NCBI GenBank assembly: GCA_036426205.1
Contig: CM071573.1
Location: forward strand, 75,135,043-75,199,042
Direction of reading: 5' to 3'
Origin: Ascaphus truei
Lineage: Eukaryota; Chordata; Amphibia; Anura; Ascaphidae
Length of the DNA stretch: 64,000 nt
Shown here: piece by piece, positions 10,262-21,640 of the stretch
How the letters are laid out: the number at the start of each line of letters is the position of its first letter
Position numbering within the stretch: position 1 is the stretch's first letter
Notes under the pieces: model-generated
Told to the model about the DNA's origin: nothing
The model's database searches: none
What the model saw: the letters and a program-made list of their open reading frames with translations, nothing else
Made by a program: the position numbers and the translations under genes

Positions 10262-11958
10262 ATCCTTATCCAATGCATGCTGCTTTAGACACAAAGCTTT
10301 TAACCAAGGGCTTGGAGATGCAAAGCCGTAAACCCACTCACGGGTTTACTTATATTATATATTATATATATATATTATATTATATATATTCATATACTAT
10401 ATAAATATATATCTCAATATAATATATATATATCCTCTTAATAATAGATAATTAATATATAGAGTAGTATTAATCGTATCCTGCGAAAGGTAACATTTTT
10501 AAAATAAGTTACATTTTGTTCTATAATGGTTTTTTTTACAAATGCAAAACTATGCAATGAAAAGTTATAAAAACAAAACACCAGTGGGGGTGCCCACCCT
10601 TATTGTATGTAAGTTATTGTGAAATCTGTTTTTAAAAGAGCTATTTTGATGAAAAGATGGCAAAACCCTCTCGTACAATTACAGACAAGAAGAAGGCAGT
10701 GATGTGTAGGAGATTGCTGGTTCAAATGAGCAGTGTTTTCCTTAATCAACTTTATCCATAACAAGCATCATCATGGTCTCTACAGTCATTCTTTCCTTTC
10801 CATTGTATGCTCCAGGTTTAAATGACTGTTGTTCCCCCTATAGTAATAAGTGTATTGGTGCATTGTTTTATACTTTATTGGGAGTACTGGAAAGAGAAAA
10901 AACACAAACAGTGTGACTGTGCATATTGCTGCACAATGAGTTACAGGCCCTCCCGTAAACATGCAGATTTTCCTACCTTGGGGCTCTGGGACGGGGCTTG
11001 GAACCGGGCTTGGATTAACTGGTACAGCTGCTGAAATGAGAGAGAATGAATATCACTGAGACAGATATGTGCAAATCCTGAATGGTTATTATGGACCTCG
11101 TAAATACAACATGAATGTGTGATAGCTAATGGCCAATCATGCAAAAGCTTTGAAACCCTACAGTAGATGAATTGGGTTCAACAAGTGCATTTTTTGCCAT
11201 TAGGTTAACAATAGAAAAGGTCATGCATCCATGTATTAGGGTGAGTGCATATCAGTGAGGGAGTTGAGGAGAGTAAAAGAAGAAGCTACTTTTCACAATT
11301 CAGTGTTTTTTCACCTCATGTTTTTCCCTTTTCCTTACTTCCAATCATCCTGCAGGTCTGAGTTGCATTAACACTTCAATATTTTAACAATCTGCTTCCA
11401 ATGTAGGCACAATGCCTTGATTTACATGTTTCATATATGTGATGCAAGCAATGCAATTTTTTTTTCTTATTGTTCACAAGACACATATAGTTCTATAAAT
11501 TTCCCTTGGATTCTCTTTAAATAACTGTTTTTAATTTATTCACAATAATCTTGGCTGTTTTGATCTTCTGCAGAAACATCAGTGTATCTTGTACTTACAG
11601 TTTCCATTTCAGGAAAATAAATCTCTTTATGATGATATATTTGGAACAGATTACTTGACTTTCAAATGATCTTTAAGTATCTCCCTGCTAAATAGAACAG
11701 CAGCGCCAAAAAGAACTATGCACAGATTACAACTATCCTCTTTCTACAGTTCTTTAAATTGTAACAGAATATGTGTCTTTGGAGCAACTATATACAACTG
11801 AGAACATCTCTTTGTCATTCAGTTCAGCCTTTTGCATGTATAATAGATGCACCAACTAGTAAATTCCATGTAACCCTATTAGCTATCATGAAGAATTACT
11901 TACGGTTAGTAACTTGGCTTGGGTCAGGCTTCGGTGCACCACCTTTTGTTCCAGACAT
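8788..11958 (-). CDS. Gene A: small Pro/Gly/Thr-rich protein, three exons, 95 aa
   Basis: Exons 11904-11958 (55 nt), 10977-11030 (54 nt) and 8788-8966 (179 nt) join in frame. Donors are GTAAGT and GTAGGA, acceptors TTTCAG and CATCAG, and both introns are phase 1. Exon 1 gives MSGTKGGAPKPDPSQVTN. Exon 2 gives a Pro-Val repeat (VNPSPVPSPVPEPQ). Exon 3 gives PVDACQQSQGTQ, four octapeptides (two TGTSTSGG, then TGTQSSGG, TGTQTSGG) and QVNQGSGVKK. There is no signal peptide, membrane segment or known domain, so it is probably intracellular. Lys and Gln at both ends around a Gly-rich centre recall transglutaminase-crosslinked envelope proteins such as loricrin; this is analogy, not homology. Unlike classical epidermal-differentiation-complex genes, the introns split the coding region. 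The start is the first ATG after a TATA promoter and is conserved in gene B. I do not recognise the family. Confidence 0.8.
9885..10300 (+). repeat. Ribozyme-element-related repeats in intron 2 of gene A
   Basis: Two copies about 245 bp apart of sequence related to the 49341-49871 element in opposite orientation: GGTTGCAGACCTGTCTAAGA, and TGTGCTCATTTGCATGTCAT with CCTTGCTGCAGTGGAAGTGC. Flanking AT microsatellites (9770-9900, 10228-10260, 10350-10440). The segments at 9995-10045 (ACTGTAAATATTCCT, AAGCAGCATGCATTGG) and 10212-10290 are inverted copies of each other. Absent from the matching intron of gene B. Confidence 0.7.
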
Positions 11959-12040
11959 GATTGCTCTTCTAGTTATAATCTGCTGTAGGGATGGAGATCT
12001 AGGATGGTACAGGTCTACCAGCAATGCCTGATGGTGCTGC

Positions 12041-12095
12041 TTTTATACACAGCATGAAGCCATTCAATTATTGACAAATCCTGTCAGAAACCAAT
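12041..12095 (-). promoter_or_regulatory. Gene A core promoter: TATA and inverted CCAAT
   Basis: On the minus strand TATAAAA occupies 12041-12047, about 85 bp before the ATG, within GTGTATAAAAGCAGCACCAT, which is unchanged around the TATA of gene B apart from one base upstream. CCAAT on the plus strand (12091-12095) gives an inverted CCAAT box 44 bp upstream of the TATA; the spacing is identical in gene B. The predicted 5' UTR is about 50-60 nt. This suggests a strong, tissue-restricted TATA promoter. Confidence 0.75.
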
Positions 12096-12129
12096 GAGAT
12101 CCCTGTCCTAAACATCTATAATTGAGCAT

Positions 12130-12520
12130 TTAGAATTCAATGCATTTTTTGTTTTATTGTTTGCTTAAATCCGTAGGGTGTATCTTAATTTTGTATATTT
12201 TCTTTACTCCAAAATACTAATGTGATTGTTGGTGTCTTTTTTTGCTAGTCATTGTTGTGAGTCATTTGCAGGATAATACGAGCATTATTAGCAGGCTGGG
12301 GTAGTTTGGAGATGTTGCTAAAGACAGCATAACTCCCTTCTTTAGGTCTAACCTTTTTTTATGCTTTGCACCTTGTTTTAAAGTCATATCAGACCTATTG
12401 AGGTCATTCTCCCTCCAGCAGAGATAAATGAGAATTTTCTCAGGTAGTGTTAGGACTTCATTACTGCTCATGCCGTAAAGTTGCCGCAGGATTATAAAGC
12501 TTTGGCCAAAACGATTGAAC
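12130..12520. other. 5' flank of gene A, shared with gene B
   Basis: Non-coding sequence similar to 38885-39130 up to the CTCCCTTCTT-AGGTC motif. The duplicated unit therefore extends at least 0.5 kb upstream of the promoters. Similarity ends near 12345; the rest to 12520 shows no gene. Confidence 0.65.
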
Positions 12521-12637
12521 AAAATGACCCTTACTCACGATAATAATAACTATGTATTTTGTCACATTGGATGTAGCATTGGGTATTTTTGTCGTTTGTT
12601 ATATACATTTGACCACACTCAGTAGCTCTCATTTTGA

Positions 12638-12650
12638 CACACACACACGT

Positions 12651-12712
<62 letters not shown>

Positions 12713-12735
12713 CACACACACCCACACCACCAAAC
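12638..12735. repeat. (CA)n microsatellite
   Basis: More than 60 bp of pure CA in the middle, with imperfect ends. ORFs of 63-64 codons across it are artefacts. Confidence 0.97.
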
Positions 12736-13064
12736 CCAACACATAGATATGACTATAATGATCTATGTATATATAATATATATGTATACTTTATTTTAAT
12801 TATATCATATACTATAATGATGTGATAGTTTCTGGGTTAGAAGATTGCTGGGATTGTGTGTTATATGCATATTAATTCTGGTTTTCTTAGTTTAGAGCTG
12901 AGAAGTTATTGAAGAACATGCCTATCTCACGCTTTTAATTTCTCAAACAACAGAAATAAAAGGTAATACGTATATACTATGTCTTAGCTTTAAATTGTTT
13001 GCTGGGGTGGCACACTAATCAACGATTAGGTTAACAAAGCATGTAATTATGACATATGGTGTTT

Positions 13065-13545
13065 GTGTAGCCAGTCACCTGATGGGTACTACTATATCTG
13101 CCCTTGAACGTGGCATAAACCCTGGTACAATCAGGTTGCCAGTAGTTATTATGGGGTTTTCCCCCTCCAAGGAGCTGCATTTGAGTGTGACAGCGGGAGG
13201 CGGTGACATCTGCCTGGCATGAACCATCATAAGCCGACCTGGTGGCCCTAAATTTGTAAGGTACCTTCCTCCCCACTGAGGAAGGATAGGTCGCACAGTG
13301 GGAAAGGCGAGATTGGGCCTTCTTTTCAGTCCTCTTCCCTACAGGGAGAGGGAGTGTGGACCATCCATCTGCCTCTGCTAGGGAGGTGGGGAAAGCTAGG
13401 ACGACGACTGTGGGTGCCCTAATAATGCATAATGCATCGGCGGAACACACTACAGCCCTCCTTTTTATCAGCAGGTGATATGCAACCACATGTACCAGTA
13501 ATGGCCAAATCTTCCCACCGTGGGGGAATCACCGTTACATATGTT
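13065..13545. mobile_element. Insertion of unknown class in block copy 1
   Basis: This 480-bp segment is missing from block copies 2 and 3, where GTTTGT joins directly to AATACTTAATTATC. It is more GC-rich than its host. The minus strand carries overlapping ORFs (13031-13489 and 13075-13296) without recognisable domains. Its terminal structure is unclear; it may be a truncated LTR or LINE end. Confidence 0.55.
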
Positions 13546-13814
13546 AATACTTAATTATCTAGTTTCCTCCCTGCAAGGCCTGTTTTGTTACCTTTATTGA
13601 CTTTCCACACCTACAATGTAAATGTATTGATTAAGGGGAGGCAACATTGTCCAACCTTACCCATAATCCTTTGCACCTTGTGAAAAGGCTGCTAAATTAA
13701 CGCCTTGGTGATACTGTAGGTGTATATTGAAGAGAGTGTGTGACTGATGCATTGCAGTTGCATGAATTATTTTTCTGAAATACATTTTACAGGGCTGAAA
13801 TCCTTCTGACATAC

Positions 13815-14765
13815 TGTATATGGTCCCTCCATATAAGGGGTTAACCTGCGGCTATAAAACTGACAACGGATGATGAGGCTCCACATTCACCGGACGAAGT
13901 AAAGTTCCCCGTCACGAACGTAGGGAGGAGCCTAAGAAGCAGTGTCTCAGACATTCCAGCTGCATCAAAAACTGAAGTAGGTGACGTCTCCATAACTGAA
14001 CCGGATACCCGCGAGGACACGCGGTAACCAAGGGAAGGACTACTCAGTGAACTGAGGCGGCTGCTGTGGTGGCTGGGCCGGGCACTTCTTTATTGTTTTA
14101 CACTCAACCTTCTCTTGTGAGTATTTTATTTTGTGTTTTTAGGATAGGGTCATTAAAAGTTTTTTTGTGCTGCGCAATCCCCTGTCCCTCTTTGTTTCTT
14201 ACTGGAGAAAAGGGTTCAGGATCTCTAAAAGATCTGAAAGACAGCTTTTCAAGACCCAGGAGGCTAAGAACACCACGAGGGGTTCGTGCCACACCAGAGG
14301 CTTCCGGGGCCAGGAAGGCTTTAAAGAACAGTTTCTCTCCCCTGCATGCGATCTAGCTACTTCTAGTAAGTAGGCATTTCAGTGAACCCAGCATTCAGAA
14401 TATAATTATTGTCTGTTTAAATATACTGCGCAATGTTTGTTCTTTCTGTCTTAATATTCACATATGCAGGATTATCCCATCCATGAGAAGAACTGGTTTT
14501 GCCCTAGAACTGTGAACTGAGTTCATTTCTCACGGCCACTCAAGGTTGTAGAATGGGACTATCATTCACTTCATCCATTTATTTGGACTCAATCACACAC
14601 CTCACTTATGCGCCAGGTTTTTGTATCTATTTTGTATATATTTATTATGGTTTGATACATAGGAGATCTCATAAGGGTTCACACAAGGCTGCTTAGTCAT
14701 TTGTGCACTGCACTGTATTATTAGGTCTAGCGCTTGTCACAGTATATTTGTATTTATTATACTGT
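13815..14765 (+). mobile_element. Penelope-type terminal-repeat-like insertion with TATA
   Basis: Absent from copies 2 and 3 of the block. It is flanked by a repeated ATACTGTATA (13811-13820 and about 14758-14767), a likely target duplication. It carries CTATAAAAC at 13852-13860. About 35 nt further on is a degenerate hammerhead-like motif (CGGACGAAG ... CACGAACGTAGGG, 13891-13924) of the kind better preserved at 31847 and 49907. A T-rich, GTGCTGCGC-containing stretch near 14170 resembles those near 44600 and 50300. No RT. Confidence 0.5.
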
Positions 14766-15005
14766 ATATTGTGTTACTTATACAAAAGCAGTAAAATATC
14801 CACAGAAATGGATAGTTTAAATACTGTAAATTAAATTTATCAAGCAATAATTATATTGTTATAACGCAGGTAAACTCACACATACAGTGCGTGCTGAAAA
14901 TGTCATTGATCTTCTCACTTAAGATTGTCATCTATTTGCATTCAATGTTACACATTTGTTTAAATATTGTACATTTGATGATATATTCTTTGACTGATTA
15001 AAAGG

Positions 15006-15690
15006 GTGTAGGGAGAGAAGTGGGGGAGGCCCTGCTCAGCTGCATGCACACGTATTGGAAACTAAAGGTGGTGCTATAAGGGATAAAGAGAGAACCTATT
15101 ATAAACAGAGAAAGATACCCTATTGATGCACTCACTAATAATACTAATAATACAAAAATAATAACATTTTATTGATCAAAATTGGAAACAACCTAATTAA
15201 AACCTAAATTAATAGCGCTACACACTTGTGAAGTGACACATACGTTAATGTATTCTTAGTGTTATGATGATACATACACAGTGTATCTATAGAAAATATG
15301 TATAGATATGTTGTAGGTAATCCGAATGCTAGTGACTCATGATGATAACAAAGTTAGGTTAATTCTCTCCGCCTAATGCACTGTTAATTAGAGCAGGGTA
15401 AATAGCCCTGTTACAATACACTAGAAAAATATCCAGTGTCAGTGATTGCTAAGGCTTGTTAACCGTGAGGAATTATTCCCATGTGGGTGGTACTTATATT
15501 CACTTTGAATGTGATGGTGAGGAGTAGATTGCCCCCTACTGACTTTAATACAATCAGACAATTATCATGTGAAGTCACATAATTATGTACTAACAGGGTC
15601 CAGACTCATTCCGTGTGCAAATACACCTGTATAAGGTTGCAGTGTGTAACCCTGAGATCCGGATAATAGCATATACACTATTCCAGAGCA
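15006..15690. other. Spacer between block copies; no gene seen
   Basis: Moderately AT-rich, with short ATACTAATAATAC repeats at 15137-15165. No ORF of note and no terminal repeats that I could pair. Confidence 0.6.
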
Positions 15691-17490
15691 GAAAAGGTTA
15701 TTGAAGAACATGCCTATCTCAATCTTTTAATTTCTCAAACAGAAAGAAAAGGTAATACAAATATACTATGGGGCCTATGCAATAAGCAGTCATAATAAAA
15801 ATCGCCATAAATTTTTAGTCGCCATTTTTGACAGCGTTGCTATCACGGTATTCAGAAAGGCCCGAATACCAGTGATAGCAACATTTGAACAAATGGCGAG
15901 TAGCCGGCGACCTTATTATCGCTTCTCTGAAAAGGGCACATCCGGCGAGTTGATTCTGCTACAGAGAGAGAGAGAGCCGCCTCTCCCTGCGCCAATCTCG
16001 CCGTAACTTAATTATTTTTTATTTATATTTTATCACTAGTGTACGTATGTATGTAAATGTCCCGTTCACGTCATTCTGATTGGCTGGCTTCAGTCCCTTT
16101 ACATGATATCACATTAAAAAAAACAAAAAAGAAAGGGCACATGGGGTGGGTGGGTTGTGTATTGGTTATTATCATATATTGTAATGGTTATTGGTGGCCT
16201 AGGAGGTGTGTAGTAGGGCTGTTGTGTGTATTTTTGTTTTTTGTGGTTAGCGGGGGGGTGTGAAGGGTGTAGTTGCCCCAAGGATGGGTGTTTAGGCCTA
16301 CTGGGTGGGTAGCGGGAGGGGTTAACCCTTCATAAGCCTAGAGGTTTTAACCCTAAGGTAATGAAGGGGTTAAGTCCACCCGCAACCCCCCGCAAGGCCT
16401 AAACACACACCAAGAGCCCAAAACACCTTCACCCACCCCCACTACCCACAATAAGCATGGCAATGGTGTTTAACCCCTTCATTGCCTTAGCAGTTTGCCG
16501 TTTAGGAAATGGTGTTGCCTGTAAATATATCTAATTCATGCCGGGGGTCTCCGGTGCTGGTATTAATGTGTATCAGCTCCCCACAGCCCCAGCATCATTC
16601 CGATGCAGGAAAAATGCTTTTTTTTCTATGTCCCGTCTCGCCGCTTATCGCAGCTTCTCACCGCCCTCTTGCCAACTTTTACTGGCGAGGCCATTTGGAG
16701 AGGAAATCTCTATTCTAGAGCGGCGATCAGCCCTGATAAGCTGATCGGAGCTACTAGAATTGAGCGATTTTAAAAAACTGCCGATGGTCTATTTTCCCCG
16801 CAAAAAAAAAATCGCCAAAAACGTCTCTTATCTCCAACTTATCGCTGCTTACTTAATTGCAGTCAGCTTTTTTTGCGATAAGTGGCTTATCGCTGCTTTG
16901 TGCATAGGCCCCTATGTCTTAGCTTTACATTTTTTGCTGAGGTGCAGCACTCGATCATTCGGATTTTACAAGATCATGGTAATTATGACATATGATGTTT
17001 GTAATACTTAATTATCTAGTTTCCTCCCTGCAAGGCCTGTTTTGTTACCTCTCTTGACTTTCCACACATACAATGTAAATGTATTGTTTAACGATATCAC
17101 TGTCCAACCTTACCCATAATCCTATGCACCTTGTGAGAAGGCTGATAAATTAACATCTTGGTGACAGGTATTTGAATAGAGCTTCTGACTGATGCATTGC
17201 AGCTGCATTAATTATTTTACTGAAATACATTTTACAGGGCTGAAATCCTTCTGACATATTGTGTTACTTAAACAAATGCAGTAAAATATCCACATAAAAG
17301 GATAGTTTAAATACTGTAAATTGAATTAATCATGCAATAATTATATTGTTATAAGGCAGGTTAACTCACATATACAGTACGTGCTGAAAATGTAATTTAT
17401 CTTATCTCTTAAGATTGTCATCTATTTGCATTTAATGTTACACATTTGTTTTTAAATATTGTACATTTGATGATATATTCTTTGTCTGAC
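15690..17490 (+). repeat. Gene-flank block, copy 2 (with one insertion)
   Basis: Same block as 12895-15005, lacking both insertions found there and carrying its own at 15770-16912. The sequence outside the insertion aligns nearly end to end with copy 1, up to TGATGATATATTCTTTG. Confidence 0.85.
15770..16912. mobile_element. Harbinger-like non-autonomous DNA transposon
   Basis: The ends are GGGGCCTATGCA and its exact complement. The trinucleotide TAT flanks both ends, and block copy 1 shows the empty site ATACTATGTCTTAGC at 12974-12988. A 3-bp target duplication with GGGSCC-type ends fits PIF/Harbinger, although their usual target is TWA. The interior holds several GCGATAA/TTATCGC repeats near the ends and no transposase; length 1143 bp. 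Confidence 0.8.
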
Positions 17491-17789
17491 CAAGTTAAAT
17501 CTAACTAACATGTGAAAAACTGTTATAATAGTCAAAGATGAAAATAAATGTGTCAGGTAACTTTGTATAACTTGTCATTCTCCATAAATCCTTTTCTTAT
17601 ACTGTATGCCCGGCTGAGTGACACAAAAAAAACGCTAAAGAAGACAAATTTGTTACAAAGTATCTTGGTAGACGTGGCAAAGACTCTTATTTAGTATGCT
17701 GCAAAGATGCCTTGTTTGTGAATATTTCAGCTTCATTTATTTTCTAATGATCTCATCAAACAAAATCAGTGACTCCCCCACCACACTTC

Positions 17790-17856
17790 TGGTTATTTTT
17801 ATTAGCTTTGAGGAGATTTTGACAGATTGTTATGAAATAGGGTTATTGTAAGTGCT
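17790..17856 (+). repeat. Gene-flank segment X, left part
   Basis: Matches 34425-34486 (GGTTATTTTTATTAGCT, GAGGAGATTTTGACA). Continues at 19527 after the intervening element. Confidence 0.7.
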
Positions 17857-18159
17857 CGGTAAAGATAGGCAGACTTGTCTAAATCCAATCAGCGGATTTC
17901 CGCAGCTGGTTTTACCTAAATATGATCCACACACCAACATCCATCAGTGTATTGGGTACTAAAAAATCAGAGCGTTTACCTCTGAATCCGTCATTGGATT
18001 TTGTAAAATCTGAGGAAAACAACTTGTTTGCTCATATGTCCAGTTATATATATATATCCTCAAACCTCACTCCAAATAACTTAGGAAGTTAGGTCACATA
18101 GTAAGCCTGTAGGTCACATCACCACACTTCCTAAAAGGATTTCCATAAGAATTATATAG

Positions 18160-18300
18160 AGCAACCTTGGGGCACAGGGTGACAGGAATGGTGTACTGGT
18201 GTCTGACTCAACAGGATTAGAACCCACACAACTTCTGTTATTCAGGGCAGCAACTCTAGCAGTGTGAGCTAAACCTGCTGGTGATGGCTAATATCACTGT
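18160..18300 (-). mobile_element. tRNA-derived SINE head, minus strand
   Basis: The minus strand reads TTTAGCTCACACTGCTAGAG (A-box region) then, about 35 nt on, GGGTTCTAATCCTG (B box, consensus GGTTCGANNCC with one mismatch). The spacing is that of a tRNA gene. Confidence 0.65.
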
Positions 18301-18764
18301 CACATCAACCTTTGCAGCTATACTTCTCACTGAGTGCTCATACAGTACCGATACAAAGCACTTTAGCCTCTTCTGGGACAGAGAAGCATATTTACTGTAA
18401 TATGCAGTCTTCTGCCATAAGACACTTTCTGGCGTGGATAGACACCTTAAAGTCCATTTATTTGAATGGGCTGTAATGTATTCCAGCACCGAAGTTGTAT
18501 AGCAGGACACTGTTTAGTAAATATGGCCCACTGTCTAAATCCTTTTTAAGATTAGAAGTACTAACTAACTAGAGTTACCAGATTACTTAGTTATATTGCT
18601 TTCTCTCTTTGTCTGCTATACTTGCTGTGCTTCACTTTGTTTTTACATGTGTGTGTCAGAATACCTGTGTTTTATTTAATCTCAACTGGCCTCAGTACAT
18701 ATTATTAGTTTGTGCTTGAAGTCCTTTCAAGTTTCTATTAAATAAAATTTAAATCATTTGGAGG

Positions 18765-18900
18765 TATGCTGGTAGTAGACAGCGGTGCACTGCTAGCCAT
18801 CAGCTGGTCGCTCACACTGCTAGATCTGCTGCCTAGAAAAGCAGTGGTTGTAATCCTGTTGGTTTGAAAACAGTCACCATTCCAGTCACTAAGCACCTTA
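18765..18900 (+). mobile_element. tRNA-derived SINE head, plus strand
   Basis: Same family as the 18160-18300 copy in opposite orientation: GTCGCTCACACTGCTAGATC, then GGTTGTAATCCTGTTGG as the B-box region. Confidence 0.6.
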
Positions 18901-19526
18901 GGTTTATTAGCTGTATATACAGGTACAGCGGTAGTTATTCAAACAAATCACGGCGCCGATTTCGTGTGCTCTGCTGTACTCCACGCAGCATGAACGCGGC
19001 CAATCGCCCCAGGAACCCAAAGACTATCGATATTGCTTTGTTGAATTTCATGGATTCTGTTTCTTTGGGTGCAATGAAATGAATGCATTGCAATGTGTAC
19101 AGTACTATGCTACTGTGCTACTGTGTCAATTTAAGGTGTTTAAAAACCAGAACTCTAAAATGAAATTTTCTGCACTCGCGTCTTAAGGCGGTAAGGTTGG
19201 AAGACATCCTGCGTCATGACATCGGTATTCCGATGTACACAACGCATGGTGTTTGAATAACGGCCGCTGCAGTTGTAGTTGGTACCAAAGTGCTTTTAAG
19301 AAATATGTGATGGGACTCATTTAAATATTCTTTGCTTATCTCCCAGGGTACCTCTGGGGTACCTCTGGTGTGCTCCTTTTTTAGCATTTATGACTGTTTC
19401 CGAGGCATCTGCTTGGACTTTTGCAGTCCGTCAGTGTAATTTTTACTGATATTAGAAAAAGAAAAAATCTGCCTCTTTGAGACTTATACACGGATTTCTG
19501 AAGATGAAAGTAATCTGCCCATCTCT

Positions 19527-20280
19527 AGTGCTAGGATGAGAGTTACAAAATGTGTTTTAGTTTCCCTGATTAACCCCCCTTAGCTGACATCTCCATTTCC
19601 TGCATTGCTTCACAATACATTGCTGTTCCACTAGCATCTGAGGAGTTAAATAGTTAAAGGACATTTGTTAAAGATGGTTTTGCTGTATTTGTGAATGAAA
19701 TTGTGATGACCATTTTGAGGTATATTATACATATAACATTCACCAGCACAGTCCCACTAACCAATATAGGTTGCTGTTACAATACAGTGGGAGCTCTTTA
19801 AAAATATTTTATCGATAATCTACTGATTATTTTATCTGAAACCTCACTTTATGTCTTTAACAAATTCACCGACAGAGCGGCAAGCAATGCTTTATATTCT
19901 AAAATTTGACTTTGCAGCTTTGTACAGCTGTTGGAGATACTAAGGTTATGGTTATATTTACTAAGAAGGGATATTCCACAAGACAGCCTCCAGTAGGGGT
20001 TATTTATGAAGTCTCCCAGCTGCAAAACTGGGGCAAAGAATGCACCAGGTTAATTCCTATGGAAGAGTTGCAAAATGTTGGGAATCAGTCAGAACTGAGT
20101 CTCAGTATGGTCATAATTTGCAAAGCACTTTTATTAACGCTGCTAACTCCCATCCACGTCCTGAGATACAGAGAGATACTGTATACCTGTGAACAAGGAA
20201 AACAGACAAAAAATGGGGGAGCACAGGTTGAGGGACTATACAGACGTTTAGAAAACTTCACGGTATAGAGCTGTGAGGTG
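19527..20280 (+). repeat. Segment X right part plus dispersed repeat
   Basis: 19527-19600 continues segment X (GGATGAGAGTTACAAAATGTG; compare 34492-34515). 20085-20200 matches 54020-54125 (AGAACTGAGTCTCAG, ACTCCCATCCACGTCCTGAG). At 20185 this copy has ACTGTATACCTGTGAACA where the 54-kb copy carries a 290-bp inverted-repeat element. A 120-codon ORF (19906-20268) is not preserved in the other copy and is not called. Confidence 0.65.
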
Positions 20281-20730
20281 AAATAAGGTGCACAATAACG
20301 TAAACACTTACACGGCGTCTAAATGGATGACCATATGCAGCACTTAAAATTAAAACACGTAAATCAAAGTGAGAAAACATACTAAATGTGAACATATATA
20401 ATGATGTGTACTGACCAAAAGATTAATAATAAATAACTGAAATAACACATCATTACTGCAACTTATACTAACCATCAACATAAATCATACGTTTGTCTAT
20501 AATTTGTCATATTGGAAATAGGTATCTTGTTATCAAACTAAAACACATAGAACTAAGAGTACACTGAACAATAACAGCTGTAGCATGACCACACACCACA
20601 ATGGCAGTCATCAGCTGTCACTCAATACACATAAATAAAGTCAGTATATAACAATTAAGTTACAAAAAGTACTTAACATTTGTCCAACATTTAAGAATTC
20701 TACACCCACTTTAGCCATTGAAAATATACC
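20281..20730. other. AT-rich spacer; no gene seen
   Basis: Roughly 450 bp of AT-rich sequence without repeats or ORFs that I can interpret. Confidence 0.6.
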
Positions 20731-20732
20731 TG

Positions 20733-20925
20733 TTTTAAAGGGGCAATTCCTTTTGGATGAAAGGGAACTAAGCACAGTGGCATGTTTAATAGGTTAAACT
20801 AGACTGACACAATAAAAAAAATAGTATTTTAAAATTATTTTTTAAACTTTTTTTAAATATCACTATCAGCTCCATTTAATTTGTTAAATAAAACACTGCT
20901 CTAGATGGGACAACCCTTTTTATTC
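20733..20925. mobile_element. Short Kolobok/T2-like element, positional twin of 4853-7452
   Basis: Begins TTTTAAAGGGGCAATTCC and shares internal GTTTAATAGGTT with 4914-4925. Its right edge lies at the same base of the duplicated flank as the 2.6-kb copy. Confidence 0.5.
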
Positions 20926-21640
20926 TTAATTTATTCCCTAACAAGTGATGTTCTGAAACTGATTTAGGGGTGGGCTACAACCTGTAGGAATGCAGGTTTG
21001 TATGACAGCAGATCGGTAAGATATACCAGTGATTTGGCCCATTCTTAAATTCTTAGTGCTAATGTTGGTCCCAGGAGCTAGAAGTATATGTGCACTGCAC
21101 TTATATGCAGACTACTTTATCACATCATTATATCACATCATTGTATCCATTCATATACTTTTATTTCACGTTGTTATTGTGTTTACCTGTACTTTATTTA
21201 TAACAATAAGCATAGAAATGATACCAGCGGAATTGTTCTATGGGAAATCCTGTTCTACAGTACATCAGGGTCATTGAGACCACTTATGATAAACAGGAAT
21301 GACACTCAAACAAAGACAAAAGAAGCCCAAAAGCGCCCGTAACATAAAACCCTAACATATAAATTCAGATAAAAACAAATTATTGGACATTTAAAAAAAA
21401 TATTTGATCAGTTTTACTTTCAGGCCCATGCTTGTACAATTAACTGCTACTCTCTGTGTTATATTTTAGCTATTGACCTCACATTTACTCCTGATTGGCC
21501 ATTACTTTTAGGATTGTTGTTTTTGCACACTCTTTATTTCCTCTTTTTCCTTTATATGTGCGACACACATCTTATTTCAGGGGATCTGTATGTGTTGGGG
21601 TGCAGGCTGTGTTTGTGAGGAGGGAAGTTATGTGTTATAG
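20925..21640 (+). repeat. Duplicated gene flank without a gene
   Basis: Copy of 7441-8135, cut off at ATGTGTTATAG. In unit 1 the next thing to the right is the gene 3' flank and gene A; here it is hAT-like and Penelope-like DNA. See the vacated-slot finding. Confidence 0.75.

Larger units (their letters stand above)
12895..15005 (+). repeat. Gene-flank block, copy 1 (with two insertions)
   Basis: Shares GAAGAACATGCCTATCTCA, CTAGTTTCCTCCCTGCAAGG, GACTTTCCACACCTACAATG and ACAGGGCTGAAATCCTTCTG with 15690-17490 and 51270-51805. Copy 1 is interrupted at 13065-13545 and 13815-14765. No coding potential is conserved between the copies. Confidence 0.8.
17857..19526. mobile_element. DNA element interrupting segment X (unclassified)
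   Basis: AGTGCT occurs on both sides (17851-17856, 19527-19532). The uninterrupted sequence GTAAGTGCTAGGATGA is found at 34480-34496. The ends are imperfect inverted repeats: AAAGATAGGCAGACTT on the left, complement AGAGATGGGCAGATTACTTT on the right. Similar ends start at 9195 in intron 2 of gene A. It contains two SINEs in opposite orientation. No transposase. Confidence 0.6.

Noticed and set aside
13031..13489. 152-codon minus-strand ORF
   Set aside because: Lies in an insertion absent from paralogous block copies and has no recognisable domain.
18160..18900. tRNA-like A and B boxes as genuine tRNA genes
   Set aside because: No closed acceptor stem or anticodon arm that I can fold; two similar copies point to a SINE.
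19906..20268. 120-codon plus-strand ORF
   Set aside because: Half of it is a dispersed repeat whose other copy (54 kb) does not keep the frame.
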